The position numbers were made by a program, and so were the translations under genes. A stretch of 64,000 nt of DNA from Syntrophopropionicum propionicicum_A. Its GTDB lineage: Bacteria > Bacillota > Desulfotomaculia > Desulfotomaculales > Pelotomaculaceae. The notes beneath the pieces are model-generated. The model made no database searches. It was not told where the DNA came from and was given only the letters and a program-made list of their open reading frames with translations. The stretch is taken from contig NZ_JBMGJC010000005.1 of the NCBI RefSeq assembly GCF_048984525.1, positions 62,001 to 126,000 on the forward strand. Direction: 5' to 3'. The number at the start of each line of letters is the position of its first letter. Positions within the stretch are counted from its first letter, which is position 1. This document shows positions 42,356-51,344 of this stretch, in pieces.

Positions 42356-43129
42356 TTATTTCTTCCGGTAAAAACAAGTTGCCAGTTTTTCGTAGCCAAA
42401 TTCTCGGTAATTAAAAATCATCTCGCTGGCGCCAATAAACAGTATGCCACCTGGATTCAGTGCCCTGTGGAACTTCAGGTACAGTTTTTCCTGGGCCTCC
42501 CTGGTAAAATAAATCACGACATTACGGCAGGAAATCAGGTCAAAACCATGGTCAAACAGTGATAGTAACAGATCGTGGTGTTTAAATGAAACCATTTTCT
42601 TAATACTTTGCGTTAAATAATACTTGTCGCCCTGGCGCGTGAAATACCTGGCTTGACGCCGGCGGTTGACGTTAATAACCTGGTCCTCGTGATAACATCC
42701 TTCCTGCGCGGCTTTGAGAACTTTTTTGTCGATATCGCTGCCCAGTATGTAGTGATTGCGGCCGGGAGAAAGTTCATTTAAGATAATTGCTATTGAATAT
42801 GGCTCCGCCCCGCTTGAGCAGGCCGCGCTCCAGATTTTTAGCCTTTTCCTGTCATCCAACAGAGATGGTATGATATTGTTCTCCAGTGTATCGAAGATCG
42901 GTTTATCTCTAAAAAACTCTGAAACGTTGATGGTTATAGTATCCAGAAATTCCATATATGCGCTGCGGTCGACAGTTAAAAGATTAAAAAATTCCGCGTA
43001 ATTACCTGTACTAACATTCTGTTTTACCATCAGGTTGTCGAGGCGACGTTTAAGCTGGTTTTCTTTATAAGAATTAAGATCAAGTTTGAAACTGCCGCGA
43101 ACTTTATCCTTAAATAATGAAAACTCCAT
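42356..43129 (-). CDS. cheR: chemotaxis methyltransferase CheR
   Basis: 257 residues. An N-terminal helical domain (LKRRLDNLMVKQNV), the SAM-binding loop WSAACSSGAEPYSIAI (about 100-115), DLISCRNVVIYF (about 195-206) and GGILFIGASE are all typical of CheR. It methylates receptor glutamates using S-adenosylmethionine. The start ATG overlaps the cheD stop (TAATG), so the two are coupled. Confidence 0.95.
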   Translation of the reverse strand: MEFSLFKDKVRGSFKLDLNSYKENQLKRRLDNLMVKQNVSTGNYAEFFNLLTVDRSAYMEFLDTITINVSEFFRDKPIFDTLENNIIPSLLDDRKRLKIWSAACSSGAEPYSIAIILNELSPGRNHYILGSDIDKKVLKAAQEGCYHEDQVINVNRRRQARYFTRQGDKYYLTQSIKKMVSFKHHDLLLSLFDHGFDLISCRNVVIYFTREAQEKLYLKFHRALNPGGILFIGASEMIFNYREFGYEKLATCFYRKK

Positions 43130-43659
43130 TAAATCACCTTTATTGGCGTACCTACCGTCCGGATCATAACCTGCCCGCTCACGGTGTCAAGGATCATTGT
43201 CCGGCCCCTGCTGCCTCCCACTTCTTCCGCCAGCACCCTGATGCCCATCCCTCTTAAGATAAGCCTGGTTGTAACAATATTGCGCTCACCGATATTTAAC
43301 ATAAACTTTTCGTTTGATCCGGAAAACATCTGCGCCCCTCCGGCTATCTTGGCCTGAAGGTTGTTGACCCTGCCTCCCCGGCGCTTTATCTCAGCTATCA
43401 TCAATGGTATGCCCAGGTCGGCAAACTTGGCGGGTTTTGTTACCTGATTGAATAAAGTGCTGTCGGGAAGCATGATATGCAGCAATCCGCCGACCTTTGT
43501 CAGGGGATCGTATAATGTAAGACCGACGCATGATCCAAGACCCATTGTAATCAAACGGTCCGGTTGACCTGAAACCTTCAGTTCGGCAATACCTACATGG
43601 ATTTCGGCAGCGGGCGATGTTTGTTTGAGCTCGCTCCCCCGCACCGGTGAATCCTGCAT
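43129..43659 (-). CDS. cheD: chemoreceptor glutamine deamidase CheD
   Basis: 176 residues from ATG 43659, preceded by AAGGTGAT. The catalytic Cys in GLGSCVGL (about 46) and His in GGLLHIMLP (about 62) match CheD deamidases. It deamidates receptor glutamines and activates CheC. The longer upstream frame would run into flhP and is unlikely. It is 10 bp after flhP. Confidence 0.94.
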   Translation of the reverse strand: MQDSPVRGSELKQTSPAAEIHVGIAELKVSGQPDRLITMGLGSCVGLTLYDPLTKVGGLLHIMLPDSTLFNQVTKPAKFADLGIPLMIAEIKRRGGRVNNLQAKIAGGAQMFSGSNEKFMLNIGERNIVTTRLILRGMGIRVLAEEVGGSRGRTMILDTVSGQVMIRTVGTPIKVI

Positions 43660-43669
43660 CCAAATCACC

Positions 43670-44440
43670 TTACTTCCGCAAATTGTTGGCCAACCCAAAC
43701 ATTTCATCAGCTGTGCGCATAATACGTGCGCTAAAACTGTAAGCGCGCTGGGCTTCTATCAGGCTCGCCATTTCCTCTGTAAGATCGACGTTTGACGCTT
43801 CCAGGCAGCCCTGCCTGATCGTGCCAAAACCATCACTTCCGGGAACCCCTTCCACAGCTTCACCCACAGCTGAAAACAGGTTTTCCCCTTCCGCCTTCAG
43901 CGCTGAAGCGCTGCTAAACTTGTAAATATTAATCTGCCCGGCCTCGGTTATTTCTCCCGCGTCATTGACACTGATCTTCCCATCGGCGGCTATATTGAAA
44001 TCCGCCGCACCGGGAGCCATCTTAACCCCTTCAAGTATATAACCGGAAGGGTTTACCAGATTACCGGCCGCATCAAGGCTGAAGGTGCCGTCGCGGGTAT
44101 ACCGCTCCTCTCCTCCAGGCTGGACGACCTTGAAAAAGCCTTCTCCGAAAACAGCGAGATCCAGTGGCCTCTGTGTTTCAAGCAGCTGTCCGGGCATCAA
44201 GTTGTTTGCTATCCCGGATACTATTACACCGCCTCCCACCGTCGGTTTTTTCTGGTCCTGGCTGCCGGCGCCAACCGGAATGCCGCCGCTTCCAAGTTCC
44301 TGGCCCACGAGTTCGGTAAAATCCGTCCGGCTTTTTTTATAGCCGGTAGTGTTTACATTGGCCAGGTTATTGGCTATAGTATCGGTTTTTATTTGCAGAG
44401 CGTTCATCGCGGACGCGGCTCCGGAAATAGCTCGCAGCAT
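43670..44440 (-). CDS. flhP: flagellar rod/hook-basal body protein FlhP (FlgG-like)
   Basis: 256 residues from ATG 44440 (GGGGTG 6 nt before; two further upstream starts are in frame). It has the FlgF/FlgG N-terminal motif TDTIANNLANVNTTGYK and the C-terminal helix SNVDLTEEMASLIEAQRAYS. This axial family builds the rod and hook. It is paired with flhO as in B. subtilis, where the two are needed for hook completion. A 227-bp repeat-filled gap separates it from flhO. Confidence 0.9.
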   Translation of the reverse strand: MLRAISGAASAMNALQIKTDTIANNLANVNTTGYKKSRTDFTELVGQELGSGGIPVGAGSQDQKKPTVGGGVIVSGIANNLMPGQLLETQRPLDLAVFGEGFFKVVQPGGEERYTRDGTFSLDAAGNLVNPSGYILEGVKMAPGAADFNIAADGKISVNDAGEITEAGQINIYKFSSASALKAEGENLFSAVGEAVEGVPGSDGFGTIRQGCLEASNVDLTEEMASLIEAQRAYSFSARIMRTADEMFGLANNLRK

Positions 44441-44478
44441 AAACATCACCCCGATCTAAAAAATGACTTAAACATATT

Positions 44479-44656
44479 GACAGGATTTACAGGATTATTA
44501 TCACATGATTTACAAGATTATCAGGATTTACAGGATTAAATACATTTTCTTATAGTCAATGCTGGACAAGATTTATTTTAATTGGTATTTATTAATAACT
44601 TAAATATTTTCAACATCCTGTTAATCGGTTTAAATCTTGTTAATCCTGTCTATTTG
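44479..44656. repeat. dispersed GATTAACAGGATT element, copy C
   Basis: Left side: GACAGGATTTACAGGATTA (44479) and a second arm 44500-44538 (ATCACATGATTTACAAGAT, then TATCAGGATTTACAGGATTA). The right side (44613-44656; ATCCTGTTAATC, AAATCTTGTTAATCCTGTC) is the inverted partner. The left arm matches the inverted right arm of copy B almost base for base. It lies inside the flagellar operon between flhO and flhP, so it is transcribed. Confidence 0.8.
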
Positions 44657-44676
44657 TTTTAATTACTTTTATAACC

Positions 44677-45465
44677 TTACCTGATGCTGCCGATCTGGTT
44701 TACTGCCTTGTTGAGAATTTCATCATAGTTCTGTATTATTCTCTGGTTAGCCTCGTACGCGCGCATTACAGATATCAATTGGGCCATTTCGTCAACGACA
44801 TTGACATTTGACGTCTCCACTCTGCCCTGGACAACGGTTGTCGCGGCGGCCTGTTTTTCACTCCCCTGTATCCCCGTAAAAAGGCCTTCGCCTTCTTTGC
44901 TGAGGCTGTTTAAATCATCAAATTCAACCAGGCGCAACCTGTCAATGACCGTCCCGCCGGCGTCAATCGAACCGTCCGGAGAAACAGTGAATTTATCGCT
45001 CCCAACCCTTATTTCACCGGCTTCGCCGAGTACACGGTACCTTCCGTTAAGTGTCAGGTAGCCTTCCTGGTCTACTTTAAAAAATCCGCTGCGCGTGTAA
45101 TAGACTTTGTCCGGGTCCTCCTGCGCGGAAGCGCTGACGACAAAAAATCCGGGCCCCCTAATGGCAATATCGGTAGGGTTTCCCGTTTCCTGAAGCGTTC
45201 CGGCCGTATAATCGGTTACAGTTTCAGCCACCAGGGAACCTGTACCCAGAGAACCGATTTTTGCGGCCGGGTTCTGCAGGGGCAGTCCATCCTTGCGTTT
45301 CGGCCCTCCCTGCTCGATCAGCAGCTGTTCGGGGAAACTCTGGATCAAAAGCTCATCTTTTTTATAACCCGGCGTTGTGGAGTTTGCCATATTGTTGGAA
45401 ATATTATCAACTTTCGCCTGCTGAACGTTCATACCCGTGGTAGAGCTGTACAGACCTCTAAGCAT
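44677..45465 (-). CDS. flhO: flagellar rod/hook-basal body protein FlhO (FlgF-like)
   Basis: 262 residues from ATG 45465, with AAGGAGG 7 nt before. N-terminal MLRGLYSSTTGMNVQQAKVD and ISNNMANSTTPGYKKDE, plus the C-terminal SNVNVVDEMAQLISVMRAYE, mark the FlgF/FlgG/FlhO family. Axial rod or hook component, exported by the flagellar type III apparatus. It directly follows the sigma factor gene. Confidence 0.9.
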   Translation of the reverse strand: MLRGLYSSTTGMNVQQAKVDNISNNMANSTTPGYKKDELLIQSFPEQLLIEQGGPKRKDGLPLQNPAAKIGSLGTGSLVAETVTDYTAGTLQETGNPTDIAIRGPGFFVVSASAQEDPDKVYYTRSGFFKVDQEGYLTLNGRYRVLGEAGEIRVGSDKFTVSPDGSIDAGGTVIDRLRLVEFDDLNSLSKEGEGLFTGIQGSEKQAAATTVVQGRVETSNVNVVDEMAQLISVMRAYEANQRIIQNYDEILNKAVNQIGSIR

Positions 45466-45515
45466 TTTAAACCTCCTTCGAAAGCACCTTAAAACAGTAC
45501 ATAATCTAGCAGTAC

Positions 45516-46271
45516 TTAATAAGCTTCCTGCTCCAGTTTGCTCCTTAACCTGTTCAGGGCTCTGGTATGCAGTTGACATACCCTCGATTCGGATACATCC
45601 AGGACCTTCCCGATTTCCTTTAATGTTAGTTCCTCCTGGTAATAAAGCGCTAGGACAGTACGGTCTTTTTCCGGCAGTTCCTCGATTGCTTTAATCAGGA
45701 GCCGCTTGCTCTCTTCCTTTTCAATCATGTCCAGCGGATCAGGACTGTCAGCGTCCTGGATCATATCCCCCCACCTCACTCGTTCACCATCTGCTACTGA
45801 CACCGTCTCGTCCAGGGAGGACAGGGAAAGAAGGTTTACCTGCCCCTCCAGTTTATACAGCTCTGACACCGTTATCCCCATAGCCTCGGCCAGTACCTCA
45901 TGGTTTACCTGCTCCCCAAGTTCTTTTTGCAGCCTTTCCTTGGTTGAGTTCAGGAGCTGGATTTTCTGCCATAAGGTGCGGGGAATCCAGTTCAGTTTCC
46001 TTATTTCATCAATCATGGCCCCGCGTATCCTGTTGTACGCGTAAGCTTTAAAACTCACACCCAGATCAGGGTTGAACTTTTCCACAGCTTCCAGGAGACC
46101 AAAAATCCCGTAGCTCTCCAGGTCCTCCTGGCCGATAAAAGTAGGCAGCTTTACCGCCAGCCGACCGGCGAGATATTTTACAAGAGACAAGTGAGCTAAC
46201 ACAATTTCATTTTTTAGCTCCGCGTCCCTGGACTGGCGATACTTTCGCCACATCTCATCGGTGACAGCCAT
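45516..46271 (-). CDS. fliA: flagellar sigma factor FliA / SigD
   Basis: 251 residues. Region 2 (ELKNEIVLAHLSLVKYLAGR; SYGIFGLLEAVEKF; FKAYAYNRIRGAMIDEIRKL) and region 4 (LPEKDRTVLALYYQEELTLK; VSESRVCQLHTRALNRLR) are typical of sigma-28. It directs RNA polymerase to late flagellar and chemotaxis promoters. AGGGAG lies just before ATG 46271. No sigma-28 promoter was recognised within this operon. Confidence 0.95.
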   Translation of the reverse strand: MAVTDEMWRKYRQSRDAELKNEIVLAHLSLVKYLAGRLAVKLPTFIGQEDLESYGIFGLLEAVEKFNPDLGVSFKAYAYNRIRGAMIDEIRKLNWIPRTLWQKIQLLNSTKERLQKELGEQVNHEVLAEAMGITVSELYKLEGQVNLLSLSSLDETVSVADGERVRWGDMIQDADSPDPLDMIEKEESKRLLIKAIEELPEKDRTVLALYYQEELTLKEIGKVLDVSESRVCQLHTRALNRLRSKLEQEAY

Positions 46272-46315
46272 GTATTCACACTCCCTGGTATTTTAATAGC
46301 ATATTGAGGCGGATT

Positions 46316-46966
46316 TTAATGGAAACGCCTTTGCTCCGACATCTTCATAAAAGTGTACCGGACAATTAAATCCTGCTGACTGCGGCTGATCCCGGTGAAC
46401 TGCACCGCCACTTTATACATATTGAGGTTTTCATCAGGCCATGTCCTTACCACAGTGCCGCTAATCTCCATGTATTCCGGTTCTTTTTTTACCGGAATCA
46501 TTATTTTCAGCAGCAGTTTTGTATTGACCTCAAAATTTTTTTTGTGCAGCAGCCTGATACCGCCGCCGCTGAGATCAAGGCTGATGCATTTGGCATAAAC
46601 CGGGTGTTTGCCGCTTTCAGGCATTTCAGCGCATAAGACATCAATCATTGTGGATATCCTGACAAATTGCCTTAACTGCACTCGTCTATATTCACCGGGC
46701 AGAGTCAGCACGTATATGGGTATGTTGTCATAGCGCCACCCGAGAACTTTTGCGTTAAACTCATACCTTGAGCCTTCTGATATAAAAGACAGCACAAGCT
46801 TATCATCTTTTTTTAACACCAGCGGGTTTGTTCCCCTGGTCGGGATAGATATCATCAATTCATAATCAGTGATATCCTGAACGCTAGCCAGGTACCAATT
46901 ATCACGGCTTTCTAAATTCGTCACATGTACCTTCTGATTAATCTGAATCCCTATAGCTTCAGCCAT
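46316..46966 (-). CDS. ycgR: PilZ c-di-GMP-binding flagellar brake protein
   Basis: 216 residues. The N-terminal YcgR-like domain (about 1-95) is followed by a PilZ domain with the c-di-GMP motif RRVQLRQFVR (about 98-107) and LDLSGGGIRLL (about 134-144), matching the (R/K)xxxR ... DxSxxG consensus. When loaded with c-di-GMP, family members (YcgR, B. subtilis MotI) slow the motor. AGGAGG lies near ATG 46966. It sits 10 bp after flhG. Confidence 0.9.
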   Translation of the reverse strand: MAEAIGIQINQKVHVTNLESRDNWYLASVQDITDYELMISIPTRGTNPLVLKKDDKLVLSFISEGSRYEFNAKVLGWRYDNIPIYVLTLPGEYRRVQLRQFVRISTMIDVLCAEMPESGKHPVYAKCISLDLSGGGIRLLHKKNFEVNTKLLLKIMIPVKKEPEYMEISGTVVRTWPDENLNMYKVAVQFTGISRSQQDLIVRYTFMKMSEQRRFH

Positions 46967-46976
46967 ATAAAGCCTC

Positions 46977-47876
46977 CTAGCTGAATAAACCCATTAGCTT
47001 GGTCCAAAATCCTTCTTTGGTAGCTAAGCGGCTGCCGCCAACAAGGAGTTCAGCAATCTTGGTTATACTCCTCGAAGCTGGTGAGTTATGGTTCGTTATG
47101 TAGTAGGGCTGCTGGCTTTTCACTGCCTGGGTGACTAATTTATCATCAGGCACCCATCCCAGGAAGTTTATTTTAATATCAAGGAAACGGCCTGTGGCCG
47201 TGGAAATCCTGCCCAGAGTACGCATAGCCTCATTTCTGTCCGCCGCTCGGTTCACCACCACATTCACTTCGGAATGCAGCTTAAAATTGGCCAGTATTTT
47301 GATCAGTGCATAAGCATCGGTTAGTGAAGTAGGCTCCGGTGTTACCACAATAATTACTTCCTCTGCGGCAGCGACAAAACCAAGCACATTTTTATTAATC
47401 CCAGCGCCGGTATCTATAAGCACGATCTCATCCTTGCCGACAAAATGGTTAAACATCCTGAGCAGCTGCTGGCGGCGGGAACGGTCCAGGTTAGCCATTT
47501 CCAGAAAACCGGAACCGCCGGAAATTACCCTGATGCCACAGGGACCCTGGACGGCAATTTCGTCTAAAGTCATACCGCCATAGAGAACTTCAAAAAGGCT
47601 GTACGGAGGTACTATCCCCAGTAAAACCTCCGCGTTGGCCAAACCTAGGTCCGCGTCAAAAACAGTTACCCGGTTGCCCATTTTAGCCAGGCAGAGGGCT
47701 AAGTTCACGACAATGGACGTCTTGCCGACTCCACCCTTGCCGCTTGCCACAGCGATAGCCCTGGGGCCCCATAAAGCGCTCTCGTTTTTTATTAAATTGT
47801 CCTGGTAGTAACTTTGACCTGTCCTAGGCTGCCATAGTTTAATCGGGGTCAACCCCCTTAAACAACAATTTAGCAA
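46977..47876 (-). CDS. flhG: MinD-like ATPase FlhG (YlxH)
   Basis: Up to 299 residues. Deviant Walker A SGKGGVGKTS (about 45-54), DADLGLANAEVLLG and IDTGAGI are hallmarks of FlhG, which with FlhF sets flagellar number and position and stimulates the FlhF GTPase. The start is uncertain: TTG 47876 has a poorly spaced site, TTG 47852 abuts GGGGG, and ATT 47843 is about 9 nt after AAGGGGG and would give a normal-length N-terminus. All overlap flhF or lie within a few bases of its end. Confidence 0.9.
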   Translation of the reverse strand: MLNCCLRGLTPIKLWQPRTGQSYYQDNLIKNESALWGPRAIAVASGKGGVGKTSIVVNLALCLAKMGNRVTVFDADLGLANAEVLLGIVPPYSLFEVLYGGMTLDEIAVQGPCGIRVISGGSGFLEMANLDRSRRQQLLRMFNHFVGKDEIVLIDTGAGINKNVLGFVAAAEEVIIVVTPEPTSLTDAYALIKILANFKLHSEVNVVVNRAADRNEAMRTLGRISTATGRFLDIKINFLGWVPDDKLVTQAVKSQQPYYITNHNSPASRSITKIAELLVGGSRLATKEGFWTKLMGLFS

Positions 47877-49131
47877 TTACCTTCGGGCTCGCATCGCTGA
47901 TATCGTCGGGTACCTCCTGGCCGTGGGCCAGGTAAGCCACGGGAGCGCCTGTTTTTAAAACCAGGTTCAGGATTGAGCCATGTGTTTCTGTTTCATCAAC
48001 CCTGGTAAAAATAAACTTGGTAAAACCAATTCTTTGAAACTCGCCTGCTGTTTTGACCAGGTCCCTGTTTTTTGAAGACGCGCTGAGTACCAAGAAGCTT
48101 TCATGAGGCTCGTCCAATACATTCAGAAAACTCTTTAATTCCAACACCTGCCTGGCATTCCAGGCTGAACGGCCATCAGTGTCGATTAAAATAAAGTCTT
48201 TGTCGGCATGGCTTCCCAAAATTTTAGCTAGTTCTGCCGGAGTCATTACTGCTTCCACCGGCACGCCCAAAAAGTTGCCATAAGCTTGCAGCTGGTCGTA
48301 ACTTCCGATCCGGTAATTACTTATTCCCACCAGGGCTATCTTTCTGTGATCATAAATTTTTAAACGGGTGGCCAGCTTGGCCAGGCTTGTTGTCTTGCCT
48401 CCGCCCGGAGGTCCCATGAATGTATATATCCTGGGTCTGCCCTCCTCGTGATAGGCTGGTTCAAGAAGCCGCGTCACTTGTTTAATAAGTGAAAAATAAG
48501 CGTCCTGCGAGTTTGCTCCCGTCCCGTTATTACTGTGACCGACTGAAGACAGCAGTTGTTCGACGATGTCTTCACCTATATCCATGTCCAGGAGCGTTTT
48601 CCTCCACCTGGGGCCGGGATCGCCGTTCGAGCCCGCTTTTATCACGTTGTCCACCATTGTTTCAAAAAGCTGCTTCTCTTCTCCCACAGGTTCGTCCAGG
48701 TCTTCGATAACTGACCATTTAGACTCCTTTTCTGCTGTCAGTCCTCTTTTTAATTCCTGGGACAAAAGGTCGGAATTTTTTTGATCATCGTTCCTTTTGG
48801 CAGCAATATACGCTTTTCTGGCCCTGTTAATCTCAATATGCCGTCCCGCCGGAATGACCCTGGCCGGTTCTCTGGCCGGGCCGATTTCTCCGGCAGATTC
48901 ATTGCCCGCTGTCACAGCCATCTGGGCGGGCGGACAGCCGACACTTAACTGGATTTCAGGATTATCGTCCAGAACAGCGGTAACTTCGAGAAGACGCGGT
49001 GAAAAAAGTCCGATCAGTCCCTTGGCAGCGACTTTGTAACTGCTGACAATCACCGCGTCTGATCCCAAGTCCTGTTTAATCAGCCGGATGGCCTCCTGCA
49101 TTTCCCTCACCAAGTAACGTTTAATTTTCAA
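47839..49131 (-). CDS. flhF: SRP-type GTPase FlhF
   Basis: 430 residues from TTG 49131, overlapping the flhA stop by 4 bases (TTGA). The N-terminal B domain (MKIKRYLVREMQEAIRLIKQ), a variable charged middle, then the NG GTPase domain with P-loop GPPGGGKTTSLAKLA (about 237-251), IDTDG (G3) and the final TRVDET (G4). It is the third SRP GTPase and directs flagellar placement. The G3 motif DTDG instead of DTAG is characteristic of FlhF variants. Confidence 0.94.
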   Translation of the reverse strand: MKIKRYLVREMQEAIRLIKQDLGSDAVIVSSYKVAAKGLIGLFSPRLLEVTAVLDDNPEIQLSVGCPPAQMAVTAGNESAGEIGPAREPARVIPAGRHIEINRARKAYIAAKRNDDQKNSDLLSQELKRGLTAEKESKWSVIEDLDEPVGEEKQLFETMVDNVIKAGSNGDPGPRWRKTLLDMDIGEDIVEQLLSSVGHSNNGTGANSQDAYFSLIKQVTRLLEPAYHEEGRPRIYTFMGPPGGGKTTSLAKLATRLKIYDHRKIALVGISNYRIGSYDQLQAYGNFLGVPVEAVMTPAELAKILGSHADKDFILIDTDGRSAWNARQVLELKSFLNVLDEPHESFLVLSASSKNRDLVKTAGEFQRIGFTKFIFTRVDETETHGSILNLVLKTGAPVAYLAHGQEVPDDISDASPKVIAKLLFKGVDPD

Positions 49132-51212
49132 TCAAGCATCACCGTCCCAATGGCCTCGACTTCAATATTCGGTACTATCTCGTTAAGAGAAAGCACTGCC
49201 ACGTTTGGCAGGAACCTCTCTGACAACCTTCTGAACGGCAGCCTGGCCCTGGAAGAGCACAGCACCACCGGCGGGAGACCCTTTAAGGTCAGCTTTTCCA
49301 TCGATTCCTTCAGTTTGTTCAGGATCTGCCTGGCCATGCCCGGTTCCAGCACCGGGTAAGAACCGAGCTGGGTCTGCTCAATAGAGTCGACAATAGTCTG
49401 CTCCAGTTTGGGGTGGAGGGTCAAAACAGAAATTTTTGAACCAGCGCCAAGATACTGGTGGCATATGGTCCTGGCCAGCGATTGCCTGGTATACTCGGTC
49501 AGATAGTCAGCGTCCTTGCTTACCCTGGATCCGTCAGCCAGAGCTTCCATGATAGTGGCCAGATCCCGGATTGGCACTCTTTCCCGGAGGAGGTTTTGCA
49601 GTATTTTCTGGACCTCACCCAGGGTTAAAAGGTCAGGCACCAGCTCCTCCACAACCACTGGATTCTTTTCCTTGACTACGTCGATCAGTTCCTTTACTTC
49701 CTGCCTGCCCAGCAGTTCGTGGGCGTACCGCTTGATGACTTCCGTAATGTGCGTAACCAGCACCGTTGAACAGTCGACAACGGTAAAACCGGCCAGTTCC
49801 ACCTGATCGCGTTCCCTTGCAGAAACCCACCAGGCAGGCAGGCCAAACGTGGGCTCCGTAGTAGCAATACCGTTTATCTCCAATTCCTGCCCCAGCGGGT
49901 CCATGGCCAGGTAATGGCCCGGCATCAGTTCGCCCGAAGCGATTTCAGCGCCCCGCAGCTTAAAAGAATATGCGTTCGGATTAAGCTGCAGGTTATCCCG
50001 TATCCGGATCGGCCGGACGTAAATACCCATTTCCCCGGCACACTGCCGCCTGACCGCGGCGAGCCGCTGCAGCAGGTCGCCGCCCTGTTTTTCATCAGTC
50101 AGTGGAATAAGGTTATATCCTATTTCAATTTCCAGAGTATCAACCTGAAAATAAGTGAATACGTTCTCGGGCTCTCTCTTTTGCTCCTGGGCCTGCATCG
50201 CCGCGGTGCGCTCCTGATCCTGAACTTTTTTTCTTTTATCCTTCTGGACCATATTATAGGCAAAATACCCCATACCGCCGGCCAGGGCCAAAAACAACAG
50301 GTTGGGCATAGCGGGGACAAGTCCTAATATGAAGAGGATGCACGCCGCCATCATCAAAACTTTCGGGAAGTTGGTAAACTGGTTGGACAGGTCCTTGCCG
50401 AAACTTGAGTCGGATGTCGACCTCGTCACCATAATACCGGTAGCCGTCGAAATCAGCAGCGCCGGGATCTGGGTGACCAGGCCGTCACCTATGGTAAGTA
50501 ATGTATATGTCTGCACCGCCTCAAGGAGCTCCATATTTTTCTGGACCACACCGATCACAAAACCGCCCAGGATGTTGATCATTATAATTATTATGCCGGC
50601 GATGGCGTCACCTCTGACAAATTTACTCGCGCCGTCCATAGCCCCGAAAAAATCTGCTTCCCTCTGCAGGCGCTTTCGTCTCTCGCGGGCTTCTTTTTCG
50701 TTTATTAACCCGGCGTTGAACTCCGCGTCGATACTCATCTGTTTGCCCGGCATGGCGTCCAGCGTAAACCTGGCGGCCACTTCCGCCACTCTGCCCGCGC
50801 CGTTGGTTATTACCACGAACTGGATTACGGTGATAATAATAAAAACAACCATCCCCACGACATAATCCCCGCCGACCACAAACTCCCCAAAAGCTGCGAT
50901 CACGTTCCCGGCGGCGGCATCGCTCAGGATCAACCTGGTTGACGAAATATTGAGGGCCAGCCGGTAAAGTGTGGTTACCAGCAGCAGCGACGGAAAAACC
51001 GAAAACTGAAGCGGCTCTATGGTAAACATTGTTATCAGCAGGATAACCAGGCCCAAAGTAATGCTCAAGGTCAGCAGTATATCAAGAAAACCCGGGCTTA
51101 ATGGGATAATAATCAGCAGGACAATGCCTATGATCAACCCCGAAATTATCAAATCGCCGCTTCTTTTGAAAATATCCATGGCCGCGAACGGTGCCGGAGT
51201 TGGAGCAGCCAT
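49128..51212 (-). CDS. flhA: flagellar export gate protein FlhA
   Basis: 694 residues from ATG 51212 with GGAGG 6 nt upstream. The first about 330 residues hold eight membrane segments, including the FHIPEP-type signature region (FVVGGDYVVGMVVFIIITVI; RFTLDAMPGKQMSIDAEFNAG). The remainder is the cytoplasmic nonamer domain that docks substrates. Forms the export gate with FlhB-FliPQR. It is 132 bp after flhB and overlaps flhF. Confidence 0.96.
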   Translation of the reverse strand: MAAPTPAPFAAMDIFKRSGDLIISGLIIGIVLLIIIPLSPGFLDILLTLSITLGLVILLITMFTIEPLQFSVFPSLLLVTTLYRLALNISSTRLILSDAAAGNVIAAFGEFVVGGDYVVGMVVFIIITVIQFVVITNGAGRVAEVAARFTLDAMPGKQMSIDAEFNAGLINEKEARERRKRLQREADFFGAMDGASKFVRGDAIAGIIIIMINILGGFVIGVVQKNMELLEAVQTYTLLTIGDGLVTQIPALLISTATGIMVTRSTSDSSFGKDLSNQFTNFPKVLMMAACILFILGLVPAMPNLLFLALAGGMGYFAYNMVQKDKRKKVQDQERTAAMQAQEQKREPENVFTYFQVDTLEIEIGYNLIPLTDEKQGGDLLQRLAAVRRQCAGEMGIYVRPIRIRDNLQLNPNAYSFKLRGAEIASGELMPGHYLAMDPLGQELEINGIATTEPTFGLPAWWVSARERDQVELAGFTVVDCSTVLVTHITEVIKRYAHELLGRQEVKELIDVVKEKNPVVVEELVPDLLTLGEVQKILQNLLRERVPIRDLATIMEALADGSRVSKDADYLTEYTRQSLARTICHQYLGAGSKISVLTLHPKLEQTIVDSIEQTQLGSYPVLEPGMARQILNKLKESMEKLTLKGLPPVVLCSSRARLPFRRLSERFLPNVAVLSLNEIVPNIEVEAIGTVMLD

Positions 51213-51344
51213 TAAGACCTCCGTTGGGAATCCTTTAGACCCCGGATAAATTAATTTCGACAAAAAAATATTCTTGTATTAATTCTAATAAAAATGTCTT
51301 ATTCCTGTTAATGGCTCCAAAACTTGCTAATTTTGTGCAAGATA

